Below are positions 22,501 through 32,866 of a stretch of DNA of 64,000 nucleotides, piece after piece. The DNA comes from Undaria pinnatifida. Taxonomy: Eukaryota; Sar; Phaeophyceae; Laminariales; Alariaceae. The stretch lies in NCBI GenBank assembly GCA_012845835.1, contig JABAKD010000001.1, positions 19,524,890 through 19,588,889 of the forward strand, in the 5' to 3' direction. The position numbers were made by a program, and so were the translations under genes. The notes under the pieces were generated by a model, which saw nothing but the letters and a program-made list of their open reading frames with translations, was not told the origin of the DNA and did not search any database. Numbering within the stretch: position 1 is the first letter of the stretch; every line of letters starts with the position of its first letter.

Positions 22501-23290
22501 GGGGTCGTTCACGACCTTGCCGGGGGGGGGGGCGCACGACTTGGTCAGGGGGGGGGACGCAGCAACGGGGCCGCGCAAAAGGAGGGAGAGGTGTGCGGCA
22601 GCTGGGCCATACACGACCTTGTCGGGGGTAGGATGTTGCAACGGGGTCGCGCAAGAAAGGGGGGGATATATGCGGCAACGGGGCCGTTCACGACCTGGTC
22701 AGCGGGCGTGGCAACGGGGACGCTCACGAAATGGGGGTAGGTGTGCGGCAACGGGGCCGTACACGACCTTGTCGGGGGTGGGATGCGGCAATGGGGCCGT
22801 ACACGAGCTTGCCGGGGGTAGGATGCGGCAATGGGGCCGCGCAAGAATGGGGGAGAGGCGTGCGACAACGGGGTCATGCACGACCAGGCGGGGGGGGGGA
22901 CGCGGCAACGGGGCCGTACACGACCAGGCAGGGGGGGAATGTGACAACGAAACAGCGCAAGAGGGGGGCAGGGGGGGGTTGCGGAAACTGGGACGTACAC
23001 GACCAGACGAGGGGAGAACGCGGCAGAGGGGCCACACAGAACGGGGAACGACGAGGGAAAGAAAAGGGGGCTGAGGGGCGACGAGGGAAAACGGCCACGA
23101 CGGGGAAAGGGCGGAGAAAGGAGTCGCGGAAAGAGAAAGGGGGGGAGTGAGCGGCAACAGGACCGCACACGCTCATGAAAGGTGAGCCTGCGGCAACGGG
23201 GCCGAAGGGGTGAGGCGTGGAAAGGGAGATATTTGGGAGAGAGGAGGGAAAGAGCGCAGCAACGGAACCGTGCACGAGCTAAGCAGGGCA
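19550..23290 (+). repeat. Hairpin-unit array (CGGCAACGGGGCCG family)
   Basis: A tandem array of about 3.7 kb whose units each hold a short inverted repeat around an AACGGG-like loop, separated by G-runs and linkers such as ACGACCTTGTCGGGGG or ACAATCAGGTTGGGAACG. Arms differ between units but usually still pair: GTGTGCGGC/GCCGCACAC (20455-20480), GTGTGCAGC/GCTGCACAC (20668-20695), GTGTACGG/CCGTACAC (20011-20036). Unit spacing is irregular, about 45-70 bp. Higher-order duplications are visible: about 20090-20330 recurs at about 20450-20700, and about 21910-22160 at about 22255-22500. Stop-free Arg/Pro/Gly-rich frames on both strands are by-products of the repeat. A tyrosine recombinase remnant lies immediately downstream. 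Confidence 0.9.
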
Positions 23291-23408
23291 GAACGGGAGG
23301 TGCCCCTACTCTGGAGGGGCGCTATGGAGCGCCTGGGGAAGACAGGGGGAAGACGCAGATGAAAACAGATAGACGGTTGGGGGTCGTGGCTGATTTGGGG
23401 AGAGAGAT

Positions 23409-24690
23409 GTGGATAAATTTACGAGTGGGCTTGGGGAAGGTGGGGTGGGCGTTGGGAAGGGTGCGGTGGCTTCTGCAGCTGAGCAAGCTGCATCTGAATG
23501 GGCAAGAGAAAAGGGGAAGGGGGGGGGACGGTTCGTGACGCGGTTCAAGATGGACCTAGCGGAGTTGGGGGAAGAGGTGCGGACGCAAGCGCTGAGGCTG
23601 AAGCGGAGGGTGATGACGTGGCCGACGGCGGAAGAGGCCGGACCCCTACCAGTACCGGAGTCCAAAGCAACGCGGGCGTGGCTGGACGTGGCGCCCCTTT
23701 ACATGGAAGGGGAGGTGCGAGAGAGGGCTGGGAGAGGGAGAAAGGGGGGGGGGGGGGGAGGGTGCGAAGAGGGCAACCGGCGGGGGCGAGAGGGGTGGGG
23801 GGGGAGGGGGGAAGCAGGAGAATGCAAAGGAGTGGCGGTTAACGTTTATCACGAGCAGTGGGGGGGGATGTCTATGCCGCTGCAGCACTTCAGGATTCAG
23901 GCAGTGAACAAAGGAATCAGGAGGGCGCATGCGGAGGCGGGGAACCAGGCACGGGTAAGGAGGCCGCTGACGTGGGAGATGATCAAGGTGATGGAGGAGA
24001 GTATCGGCGCGTGGGGGGTAGAGGGGAGGATCGTGTGGATCGGGCTGGCACTGACGTATCAGCTGCTGCTGAGAGCCTCGGAACTATTCGCGGAGGAAAG
24101 AGGAAAGGTGCATGAGGTTACTGCTCGAGGAGGGGGGATGTGGCTTTCTTCGAGAAAGGGGTGCAGCTGGGACCGGGAGGGAAGGAAGCCGCGGATACGG
24201 TGGAGATCCGTTTCAAGGGGGGGAAGGGAGACCAGGGGAGAAGAGGCGCGGTCCCCGTGAGAACAAAAGGATCTGGGGGTTCGGGGGGGGGCTGGAAGGG
24301 AACGTAGTGGACCTGATGGCGGAGCTAGTAGGCTACTACGGGAGGACGGTTCCGGGGGGGGGGAAACGCCCCGCTGATGGCATGCAGGAGCGGGGGAAGA
24401 TGGAAGGTATGGACGAAAGGGCAAGCGACGTTTTGCTCAAGGAGCGGGCTGGAGAGAGTGGGGAGGAAATGACAGAAAAAGCAAGGGAAGGGGGCAGTGG
24501 GAGAGCTGGTTCCAGAGAAATTTCGCTGACCTCCAAAAGGTTAGGGGGAGCGACAAGGCTGGCGGAGATGGGAGCACAGCCGTGGGTGATCCAGAGAGAA
24601 GGAAGGTTGGCGTCGCAGGCATTCAAGAGGTACGTGAGATCGAATATGGAAGACCCCCTTTGGTTGTCAAGGATATTGGTATGGAGGTCA
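23409..24690 (+). pseudogene. Tyrosine recombinase, frameshifted
   Basis: A tyrosine-recombinase catalytic domain spread over three frames. In frame 1 an N-terminal helical region leads to MPLQHFRIQAVNKGIRRA, RRPLTWEMI and LALTYQLLLRASELFAE, whose Arg (about 24071) fits the first catalytic Arg. In the second frame GDVAFFEKGVQLGPGGK and FKGGKGDQGRRGAV (about 24130-24265) fit the beta-hairpin with the catalytic Lys. In the third frame RLGGATRLAEMGAQPWVIQR, GRLASQAF and KRYVRSN (about 24538-24640) give the second Arg and the Tyr nucleophile. The His of the HxxR box is Thr and the usual Trp of GRW is Leu, so residues are lost as well as frame. Similar recombinases occur in Crypton and DIRS-like elements; the exact family is not settled. 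The first 60 residues may be run-through from the array. Confidence 0.75.
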
Positions 24691-24748
24691 GGAGCGCCGG
24701 GCAGACAGCCGGGGCAAGGGACGAGATGGGGGGGGGCGGGGGGCGGGG

Positions 24749-24779
<31 letters not shown>

Positions 24780-25020
24780 TAGAATAGGGTAGGCGCGGAC
24801 GTAGAACGCGGCTTTCGAATGGGCGTCTGGTTGTTGAGGTTATCTGTCGGGTAGGGGGGCAGGTCATTCGCGTACAATAGCTGGGAGAGGGAGCGGGGGA
24901 GGGAGAGGGGGGCAAGGAAAACCGGACGAGGGTGATCCGTCAGTTTCCACCCGCCCTACCCTCCCCCGCGGGGCGGGGGAACACCATGATATTAATGAAC
25001 ACGCGTATTTTCGTGAAGAG
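24690..25020. other. G-rich flank, no gene
   Basis: Dense GGGGCGGGG blocks (24726-24775) follow the recombinase. Then comes unassigned sequence and a GC palindrome-like CCCCCGCGGGGCGGGGG around 24963-24980. There is strong G-quadruplex potential by inspection. Confidence 0.5.
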
Positions 25021-25900
25021 GAGACCAAAATAGTATATTACAAGTACCAACAACGCAGCTTGCAAAGATGAGTATCGACCCGAAGTTCGTCGAACTCACG
25101 GCTGACGTCCTTCAACTATCTTTATAAAACTCTAGCACCAACCATTATAGTCGAGGAAAACAACATAGCTGGAGTTTATTTTCATTTTTTAAAATATATA
25201 GACACAGATTGAGCTGCCACGCCCGCCCTCGCCCGATAAACTGGTGCATTCTTTCCAAAACCGACAGATTTATCCCCTTGAAGATTTATAGTTTTCACGC
25301 ACACATTGAGCTGCCCCGCCCGCCCCCCCCCCCCCCCCCCCCCCCCCTCCCTCATCCCCGCTCCCTTTTGATCAAAACCAGGTCCCCACGTCCTTCAAAA
25401 CTCCGCCCTCCCCTCACCGGTTCCTCGACTCGCAGGATCCATCTGATGAACGATAACATCGCCCTGTTGACCCTGATAGCTACACTGTAGTTGCAAGGGG
25501 AGTCGCCGACCTATATCCTTAATGAGGACACACAACCCGTAATACGCGCGATCGGAGTATCACACACAGCTTGCAAAGATGAGTTTCGACAAAATATTCG
25601 ATCTCACACAGCTGGATTATTTTTTAATTTGTATAATAAACGGGTGTATTTTCTTCCACAGCTGTCAGATTTTGTCCCCCTCAGAAACGGGTTTTATAGT
25701 TTTCGCGCACAGACTGACTATCATCACCCTGTTGACCCTGATAGCTACACTGTAGTTGCAAGGGGAGTCGCCGACCTATATCCTTAATGAGGACACACAA
25801 CCCGTAATACGCGCGGTCGGAGTATCACACACAGCTTGCAAAGATGAGTTTCGACAAAATATTCGATCTCACAGCAGCTGGAGTGTATTTACATTTTTAT
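25020..25900 (+). repeat. Repeat family B fragment followed by two family A copies
   Basis: A family B tail (25020-25150, GTATATTACAAGTACCAACA) leads into a full-looking family A copy (25205-25645) with a poly-C tract of about 26 at 25322-25347, then a second partial copy (25646-25900). Both family A copies share CACTGTAGTTGCAAGGGGAG, CCTTAATGAGGACACACAAC and GATGAGTTTCGACAAAATAT. Confidence 0.75.
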
Positions 25901-26064
25901 AGTATGTACTACTCTCGAAGCATGCCTGTTGCCGGTCGGTATGGCGCACAAAAACAAATTGGTGCTGTATCGTCCTCTGTATGTAAGTACTAAAATAACA
26001 AAATGATTCGAAAAAAAAAAGCGGGCTTCGACGAAGAAACAGAGGGGGGGGGGTTGGCGTTTCG

Positions 26065-26115
26065 TGCCCATGGCTCTGTCCATGGCTCTGTCCATGGCTC
26101 TGTCCATGGCTCTGC
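26065..26115 (+). repeat. 12-bp repeat, CCATGGCTCTGT x4
   Basis: Four head-to-tail units of CCATGGCTCTGT with the last varying. No coding role is evident. Confidence 0.9.
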
Positions 26116-26454
26116 CCATGCCTCAGGTGGCCAAGAAGCAATTCGAAAGTTAGTTGAGTATTGGTGGGGTTCGAAAAAAAAAAATAGCGGGCAGCGACGA
26201 AGAAAAAGTGTGGGGGGGCAAGCGAGCCGTCCCCAGGAGCGCGATCTCCACGCTTCCCCCTCGCCAAGGTGGGGCACCGACGGCCGTTCTTTCGCCGGCA
26301 GGTCGTAGGGCTGCTGTGCGGATGGGACGTGGCAGCAACGCGAGGCTGCCAGAAGCCGAGTGGATGTCGGGAGTCGCCGCTTTTTGGGAGGGTGTTATAA
26401 CCAAGATATTTTCAAAGACCCCAAAAAACGCCACGACCACGACGTTAGCGTACT

Positions 26455-26610
26455 ATATAATAAATATTCTTGAACAAAAGAATGGGACCTCTCCCATTAA
26501 GAAAAAATTCACCCACATAGTATATTACAAGTACCAACAACACAGCTTTCAAACATGAGTATTGACCTGAAATTCGTTGAACTCACGGCTGATGTCCTTA
26601 ACAATTTTTT
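26455..26610 (+). repeat. Repeat family B fragment
   Basis: Shares AACAAAAGAATGGGACC, CCCATTAAG, TTCACCCACATAGTATATTA and GAACTCACGGCTGATGTCCT with the copies at 18.2 and 25.0 kb. From 26116 to 26454 I see no gene. Confidence 0.7.
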
Positions 26611-26809
26611 GTAAAATAAATACAAACACAATAAGGTCGGTGTCCTCAGGATGCACCAGCCCCATAGCCGAAAAGCCCAAACCCGGCGCCTTAACGCGCC
26701 GCTCCCTACTGCGTTGCAGATTTCGAGTACAGTAGTACAGTATAGTAAAGACTAACGAACATGTGTGCTGCAGTCATGTACTGGTCTTAATGTATGGTAC
26801 CCCTCATAC

Positions 26810-27060
26810 TCCCGGGATGTTATAATATTCATACCAGGCATGTAACAGCGGCCAAAATCGGGCATGTCCGGTTCCTCAGCGGTCGAAACCTGGTACGTTT
26901 CTATTTCTTCAGTGGCCGCAAACACCCTAAGACGCCATCTCATTGTCCAGCACCTGCCATCGTCCGACGATGGCCACATTAACGTGGGGTAGACTCGGTT
27001 TTGGCTCCTCAACCCTCGAAAGGTACCCGACTATCCCATTCCATCAAACCGCACAGCCCA
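26810..27060 (+). repeat. Dispersed repeat D, copy 1
   Basis: Aligns with 60085-60305: GATGTTATAATAT, CGGCCAAAATCGGGCATG, TTTCTATTTC, CCGACGATGGCCACATT, GGTAGACTCG and CTCAACC. The copies are clearly diverged. No protein is recognised. Confidence 0.65.
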
Positions 27061-27261
27061 ACGACCCACCACGCGAATACGCACCATCCGAGTTAACGCC
27101 TCAACTTGTTGAACACGAAGGCGGACAAGAACCATCTGCTTGATGTCCATGCATTAGTTCATTGTTGTAGCATGTGACAGATGAAGAATAACAATCCATC
27201 ATATGCTTGCTGCACGTATATGTTAGACATTATCAGTTCGTTGTTGGTTGTGTGTGTATTA

Positions 27262-27652
27262 TAGTAGAATAGTATAGTATAGTATAGTATAGTATAGCAT
27301 AGTATAGATATAGTATAGTATAGTATAGTATAGTAAAATATAGTATAGTATAGTATAGTAGTATAGTACATTACAGTAAGGTATAGTATAGTATAGTATA
27401 GTATAGTACAGTATAGTATAGTATAGTATAGTATAGTATAGTATAGTATAGTATAGTATAGTATAGTATAGTATAGTATAGTATAGTATCGTATAGTATA
27501 GTACGGCATAGTACAGTATAGTATAGTATACCAGGTATTATAGTATAGTATATTATAGCATAGTATAGTATAGTATAGTATAGTATAGTATAGTATATTA
27601 TAGTATAGTATAGTATAGTGTAGTATAGTATAGTATAGTATAGTATAGTGTA
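27262..27652. repeat. (TATAG)n pentanucleotide satellite
   Basis: About 390 bp of TATAG units with occasional TATTA, TACAG and TATCG variants. It produces a long Tyr/Ile/Leu-rich open frame on the minus strand that is not a gene. Repeat F follows directly. Confidence 0.97.
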
Positions 27653-27654
27653 AC

Positions 27655-28135
27655 AAGAGACGCGTGCTACGATAGAGGTGCACCAACCATTGTTGTGTTT
27701 TGCTGAGGTTCCTCAATTTGGGAGGTTAAGACACGTCATTCTTAATCCAAAAAACTAATTGTTTGGAGAAAAATCAAAACTGCCACGTACCGGAAAAAAA
27801 TTCCCAGGGCCTAGGTAAACAACGAGAATCATGCAAAAAAAAATGTCGTATTTCCGACGATAGTATTAGTATAGTATTAGCATAGTATTAGTATTGGTAT
27901 CGTATTAGTAGGTTAAGGAGCCCCGTCATTCAGAGAACATTTTGGACGAAAATAGCTACAATACACTTCTATCGCCGCATGCGTCTGGACAGCAGATGCA
28001 TGCGACAGCTGCCAGCCGTGGGTAGGTACAGTATGGGCCTGGTATGTGCGCCTCGACAGCAGATGCATGCGACAGCTGCCAGCCGTGGGTACGTACAATA
28101 TGGGCCTGGTATGTACCCACGCTGACATCCGATTC
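27655..28135 (+). repeat. Dispersed repeat F, copy 1, with internal 66-bp duplication
   Basis: Matches 45290-45540: GAGGTTCCTCAATT, GGAGAAAAATC, TAGGTAAACAACGAGAATCATGCAA-like, TTTCCGACGAT, AAGGAGCCCCG, CATTCA and ATCG..GCATGCGTCTG. Its right part holds two tandem 66-bp units (about 27988-28120) sharing GACAGCAGATGCATGCGACA and GGGCCTGGTATGT. Both F copies sit against satellite DNA. Confidence 0.7.
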
Positions 28136-28159
28136 CACGTTTGTTTATCTATTTTTCGG

Positions 28160-28325
28160 CCGGTGTACGGCTTGCGTCAGCTATCATATGACATACCAGT
28201 GACCTCTAGTTCGTTCTTTTTTTTTTCCTGGTGGAGTATGCTTCCACTCCAGAGTGACTGAAGCCTGAACTGTGACCACACGATCTATGATGCGAGCTAA
28301 TGTGAAAACAACAACAATGACAAGA
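28160..28325 (+). mobile_element. RTE-like LINE copy 4 (3' end only)
   Basis: About 165 bp matching the 3' terminus of the LINE: GCTTGCGTCAGCT, CTCCAGAGTGACTG, GAACTGTGACCACA and GCGAGCTAATGTGA, then AACAACAA. It is the most truncated and most diverged of the four copies. Confidence 0.7.
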
Positions 28326-28329
28326 ACAT

Positions 28330-29234
28330 GCAGGTACAACGTGCCGACGCGCGTGCCGGGCTGATGCGCTTGGGCTGAGGGCTTTGCTGTTTTGCGGCGG
28401 GTCAACCATGAATGCACCCACCCTAAGCCCGAGCGCACCCGCACGACACGCTCGTTAGCTCGTCGAACCAGGCACGCAGTACGTATTGATGGTCGTGAGT
28501 GGTTGGTGCAACGCAGGAGATCGGACCACGACAAAACTTATCTTCACATCCAATGTAACAACCGAACACTCACTCGTCGTCGGATCTCATACCTGGTATC
28601 AGTTTTCCAGATATAGACTACATACGACGCATTCACCAATCGCGAAATCTGTAGCTGGCATACATAAAATACCAGGTACATATCCATGGAACGGCTGTGT
28701 TGCCCCTTTCGGAGTTAAGCTAACCCTAGACGCACCCGAAATAAATGTCAAGTTAATTCGATCTCGAAGCGGAACCTTGTACGCCGTACGCAGTGCTGTC
28801 AGTGTACTGTACGATAACCCGGTGACCTCTTATTTCCGAACTATGTATGGCCCCTCCGCCATTGTGGCGGAGGTGCCGGGTCTAAGCAGTTCATATTTCG
28901 ATATTCCTCGGTGCATTGATTGGTAGGTTCAACTGTGACGCGTCATACTCATGCGCCATTGCCAACGGAGCATGCACTTGCGCGCGTACTATATAGACTA
29001 CCGCAAAACTTGAAGACGGAGATCATGTCATTGTGCGGCAATGCTGACACGCAGACGCTTTACTTATCGTTTCGTTTTAAACAACTGAATCTTTGCGTTC
29101 AAAGTCTTCACGTATGGAAGCACGCAGAACGACGCCCGCAGAATGAAAGGCTTCCAGTCCAAGAGCGTCGCATGCTCTATCAGGGAATCACTCATCTCAG
29201 GATGCGAGGGGTTCACCCGACGTCGGTCTACTAA
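28330..29234. other. No recognised gene; two open frames
   Basis: A 146-codon plus-strand frame (28486-28926) and a 104-codon frame (28920-29234) overlap slightly. Neither shows a known domain, signal peptide or clear splice sites. They could be relics of one decayed gene, but nothing supports a function. Confidence 0.25.
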
Positions 29235-32200
29235 TAATGTGGAGAATTGCTCAGTTTAACTCTCACAGTGAGATTCGCCGCCACGGCTGCTGACTAATAC
29301 CTCGTATGAAATATGATATTGTCTGTCCCAGATATTTTCTTTGAATTGGTGGGTATTCCTGTCGTTGATTTAGCATCATTTCCGTATCGCCTCATCATCA
29401 GCAGACGTTAAAGCAAACGCGAAGTGATCGCTTTACTTCACAGCACATACTTCCCTTGCCGTGCTCCGTGAACCCGTCGGTGTTTCGCTCCTTGCTGATA
29501 TATATAGCATATTCTACCTCTACCCATACACCCGTCACATTGCGAACCCGGGAGCTGTTGACGTTACTTGCTCCGCACGGTCTCGTTTATAACCCGGACG
29601 GCATCAAAAAATACAAATAAATACATATATGTCAAGTGTCATGTATCAGGTATCTCACTAATCGTACACGTATTCGACTACCCGATCCACCTACAAACAA
29701 CCAAAACAACAAGAACAGTTCGCAACCACAGTGTCCAATCGAGAGACAGACGCTGATGCTGACTACTCCTACGACCGCAATTGACTCAATCGTTCGCAAA
29801 ATGTGACCCTGAAACTTTGCGTACATATCGTAGCTATATTTCAGGATCCGCCTACAAAATATAGAAGAAGCGGTAACACTTGTCCACCGATCGTGAACCC
29901 GGCGACCTACAAAATGGCCTACATGTTGATGCATACGTATGTCGTCGATGTCACTTGTCACCGGTGGCGCTTTGGCTGCCACTGCCGGCGAGAAAGGAAC
30001 CATTGCCGCATTTTTATCTGAGGCTCCTTGCCTGAGGTGCGATATACACTCCCCCAGAACTTGACTCCAGAAAGAAAATGAAAGTACGACCGCGTGGATG
30101 ATCGCATGGTCTAGGTACAGCATGCACCGACATATTTTGTGGAAAACGAACACAACTGTACCAATATTGGGTAGTTCCTCAGTTGATCTGCCCCGAGGAG
30201 TACCCTTACCCCAAGCAACAAAATGGCTTAAGGCCAAAATGTGGTACAAGGCGTCTACACCCCCTCCATAGCCTTCATAGCCCTCGTAGCGTTCATAACC
30301 CTATACCAACCACCGCCGGCGTGGCGCATATCAGCACCCATACACGAGGTACGCGTACGGCATATTGCTAGATCGTTGTCTCCGCGAGAGTTCTGGCAGT
30401 TGCGGTCGCAGCCATGCGGGCTGGTAGTTGCAGCTGCGTGATTTGAGTGAAATATGTTCCTCCTTGGTTGTGGACTTCTGCAGGTTTTCAGTAGGAAGAT
30501 GCTCAGGTTCAGGGACCGTTGCAGGTTTTGTCTTTCAACATGCTCCTGCTTACTTGCCCCTGTAGCTTTTGAACTTGTAGACACTCATGCAGTTTACACC
30601 TCCGCAGGCCTTGGAGCTGTCTCCAGAGCATTCGTAGTCGCACGTCCCCGCCTTCTTGGTAGGCTGGGAGTTCCCGCAGAAGCATTCTGGACATGGGGGT
30701 CAGGTTTCGACGGAGGCATCGCAACGACAGTTGCTTCGGTTAAAACTGAAACAAAGTAAAGAAGGACACTTGTCCCAGGAATAGCACGCCTATATACACC
30801 GGGAGTCCCCACATAAGCGTCTTGGTGCCGAAGCCTTTTGTTTCGCGGATGTATGGCGCAGCGACACTTGTTAAATTTAGCTTTGGGCATGCGAGGTGTG
30901 TAACTCAGCTCGTAACGAAGCCATTACAACGACAATATTTTGAGTGGAACTGGGAACGGAGCTTGCACAACGACGCGTCGACACAATTGAACACCCCCTT
31001 CCTTCTTCATAGGCTACGAGTCCCCCCCAAATCAACATTAATGAATAGACTATGGTGTCGACTTACTGTTTTTATCGCATGAATAGCATTACTATCAACT
31101 GTTTGAGTAGAAATAGAAATAAGAGGCGTAGAAGTCGAGGTTTCATGGAGGAATCATAACCAACGGTATTGCAATGAATTTAGGAAACGGAGTATTGGGT
31201 CACCTCGGGTCCGCCGGAGAAGCATTAGTCTATGTTGTAGAAGATGATTCTATAACAGGGGTATAACTACGACGCTTATTTTAGTGAAGTTTGCAATGAG
31301 AGGCACGGCAACGACAGGTGTTTCACTGGAATTTGGAACGAAGTATAGAAATACACGCGTCCAAACTATGTAGCACCCCTACCTTCTCGGTGGGCTGCGC
31401 GTTTTTTTGGTGTGCATGTGATTTGTTCAACGGAGGCATCCTACGGTCACTTGGTTGAGCGGATTCTTTAAATGTAGTAGAGTGCAGACCCTTCCGAAAA
31501 GAAAACGATCCCCTGGTAGGTTGGGTTAGGCTTGTTAGTGGGTGTTCCCTAGGCAAACTTCAGCATCACATGTGTCGAATTTCGATTTTCCCGTGACGTT
31601 TATTCTGGTTATCTTCTAGGGTTCCTTCTCATGGGACCCCCTGCAGTGCGCAAACGGGAAACCGTCTAAAACCATTGGGACGGAGCCATCCTCAAGCAAC
31701 CTTTGAAGCTGCGTCAAGGGTTGCAACGGAACAACCTGGTTGTTTTCCAATTACGTCGCGTGGAAACGGTTCACGTCAAAGTCCAGCTCACTTTGAGAGA
31801 CCGGCGTTGCACGCTGTTCCTACGCTTTAGATAACCGCGTACCGATGCTTTCAGTCCAACACGATGTATGGCCTGCAGCAAGCTGTGCGTCACGTCGCAA
31901 AGAGGTGTTGTTGATTTCCCCATGTCGCTGCTCGTGCTTTGGGATACAAATCACACCCATTATTTAATGACGACGTCTGACTAAATGTGAGTAAGCTCAC
32001 CTGACGAGGCTGCAGTGCCGAAGTACTTGAAGTTCTTGGAGCTGCAGGTGTCCGCGCACATCTGCAAATTCAATGGGTCGGTGAGAGATATGCAGTAGAA
32101 TCACTAGCTGGACGTGAAATTTATTGCGTTTTCGTTTCATTGCTGGCGTACTCCCGTTGCTCTGACGATGCCTTCCACTACGCAACGGCACTCGTATTGT

Positions 32201-32866
32201 GTGCCGTCCACTTGCGGAGCAAAAGCAATACGATGATGACGTCTTAATATCATTGGTAGTCTTTTATATGAAGTCAACAGCAGTTTTCGTTGTACACCTG
32301 CGGGATGGGATGTTGATGGAAGTAAGCGGATACAATATTTTTTCAAAGTCAGGTTCAGGGAAGATTTGCAGAACCCCTAAAGCAAACCACCCCAGATACA
32401 TTGTTTGGATGAACCTCTACCCGAGACCTAGATATCGACGAGATACTTCCAACACCTCCATTTTCATCGAGTGCGCCCCGTTTACATTGCCGTTTACACT
32501 GCCGTTGGCATTGCCGGTTGCATCGCCGTTTACACTGCCGGTTACGTTGCCGTTTACGTTGGGGATACTAGACTTTGGACTGCATCTCAGGGGGTGCATT
32601 AATTTCCGTGTGATACGGTAAGGGCCTGGCTGCTCTCACCTGCGCCGTCATGTTGGGCGAGCTGGACCGGTGTCCATCGAGAGGGTTGTGGCGAGAGCCG
32701 TCCTTGTAGCAGCCAAGGTACTTGGAGTTACCTGCCGAGCCCTTCTTGAGACCTTTGCCGCGCTTGGGCTGCTTCATTGTCGGGCAAGGAGTAGGCGGCA
32801 TTGTAGGGCTTGGCGTCGGGCTTAGGGTAGGAGACGGGGTCGGAGCCGGGCAGAAGTCGGTCCCGA
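29235..32866. repeat. Long duplication, copy 1 of 2
   Basis: This block reappears at 60369-64000 with a constant offset of 31134. Every open frame compared on both strands is identical. The only substitution I noticed is C versus G in CTGCTGACTAATA / CTGCTGAGTAATA near 29293. Homology becomes diverged left of about 29235. The second copy runs off the window end, so the true length is unknown. It carries the last three exons of the VWA-WSC gene and its 3' flank. Confidence 0.95.

Noticed and set aside
19550-23290. CRISPR array
   Set aside because: Units vary in length and sequence, spacers are G-runs or linkers rather than unique sequence, no cas gene is present and the context is eukaryotic.
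27159-27716. 185-codon Tyr/Ile-rich frame
   Set aside because: It is the (TATAG)n satellite in translation.
28486-29234. Protein-coding gene on the plus strand
   Set aside because: Two short overlapping frames without motifs, signal or splice structure; kept only as an unassigned stretch.
29632-30249. 205-codon minus-strand frame, repeated at 60766-61383
   Set aside because: It has no recognised domain and no splice support. Identity between copies only reflects the recent duplication. It cannot be excluded but is not called.
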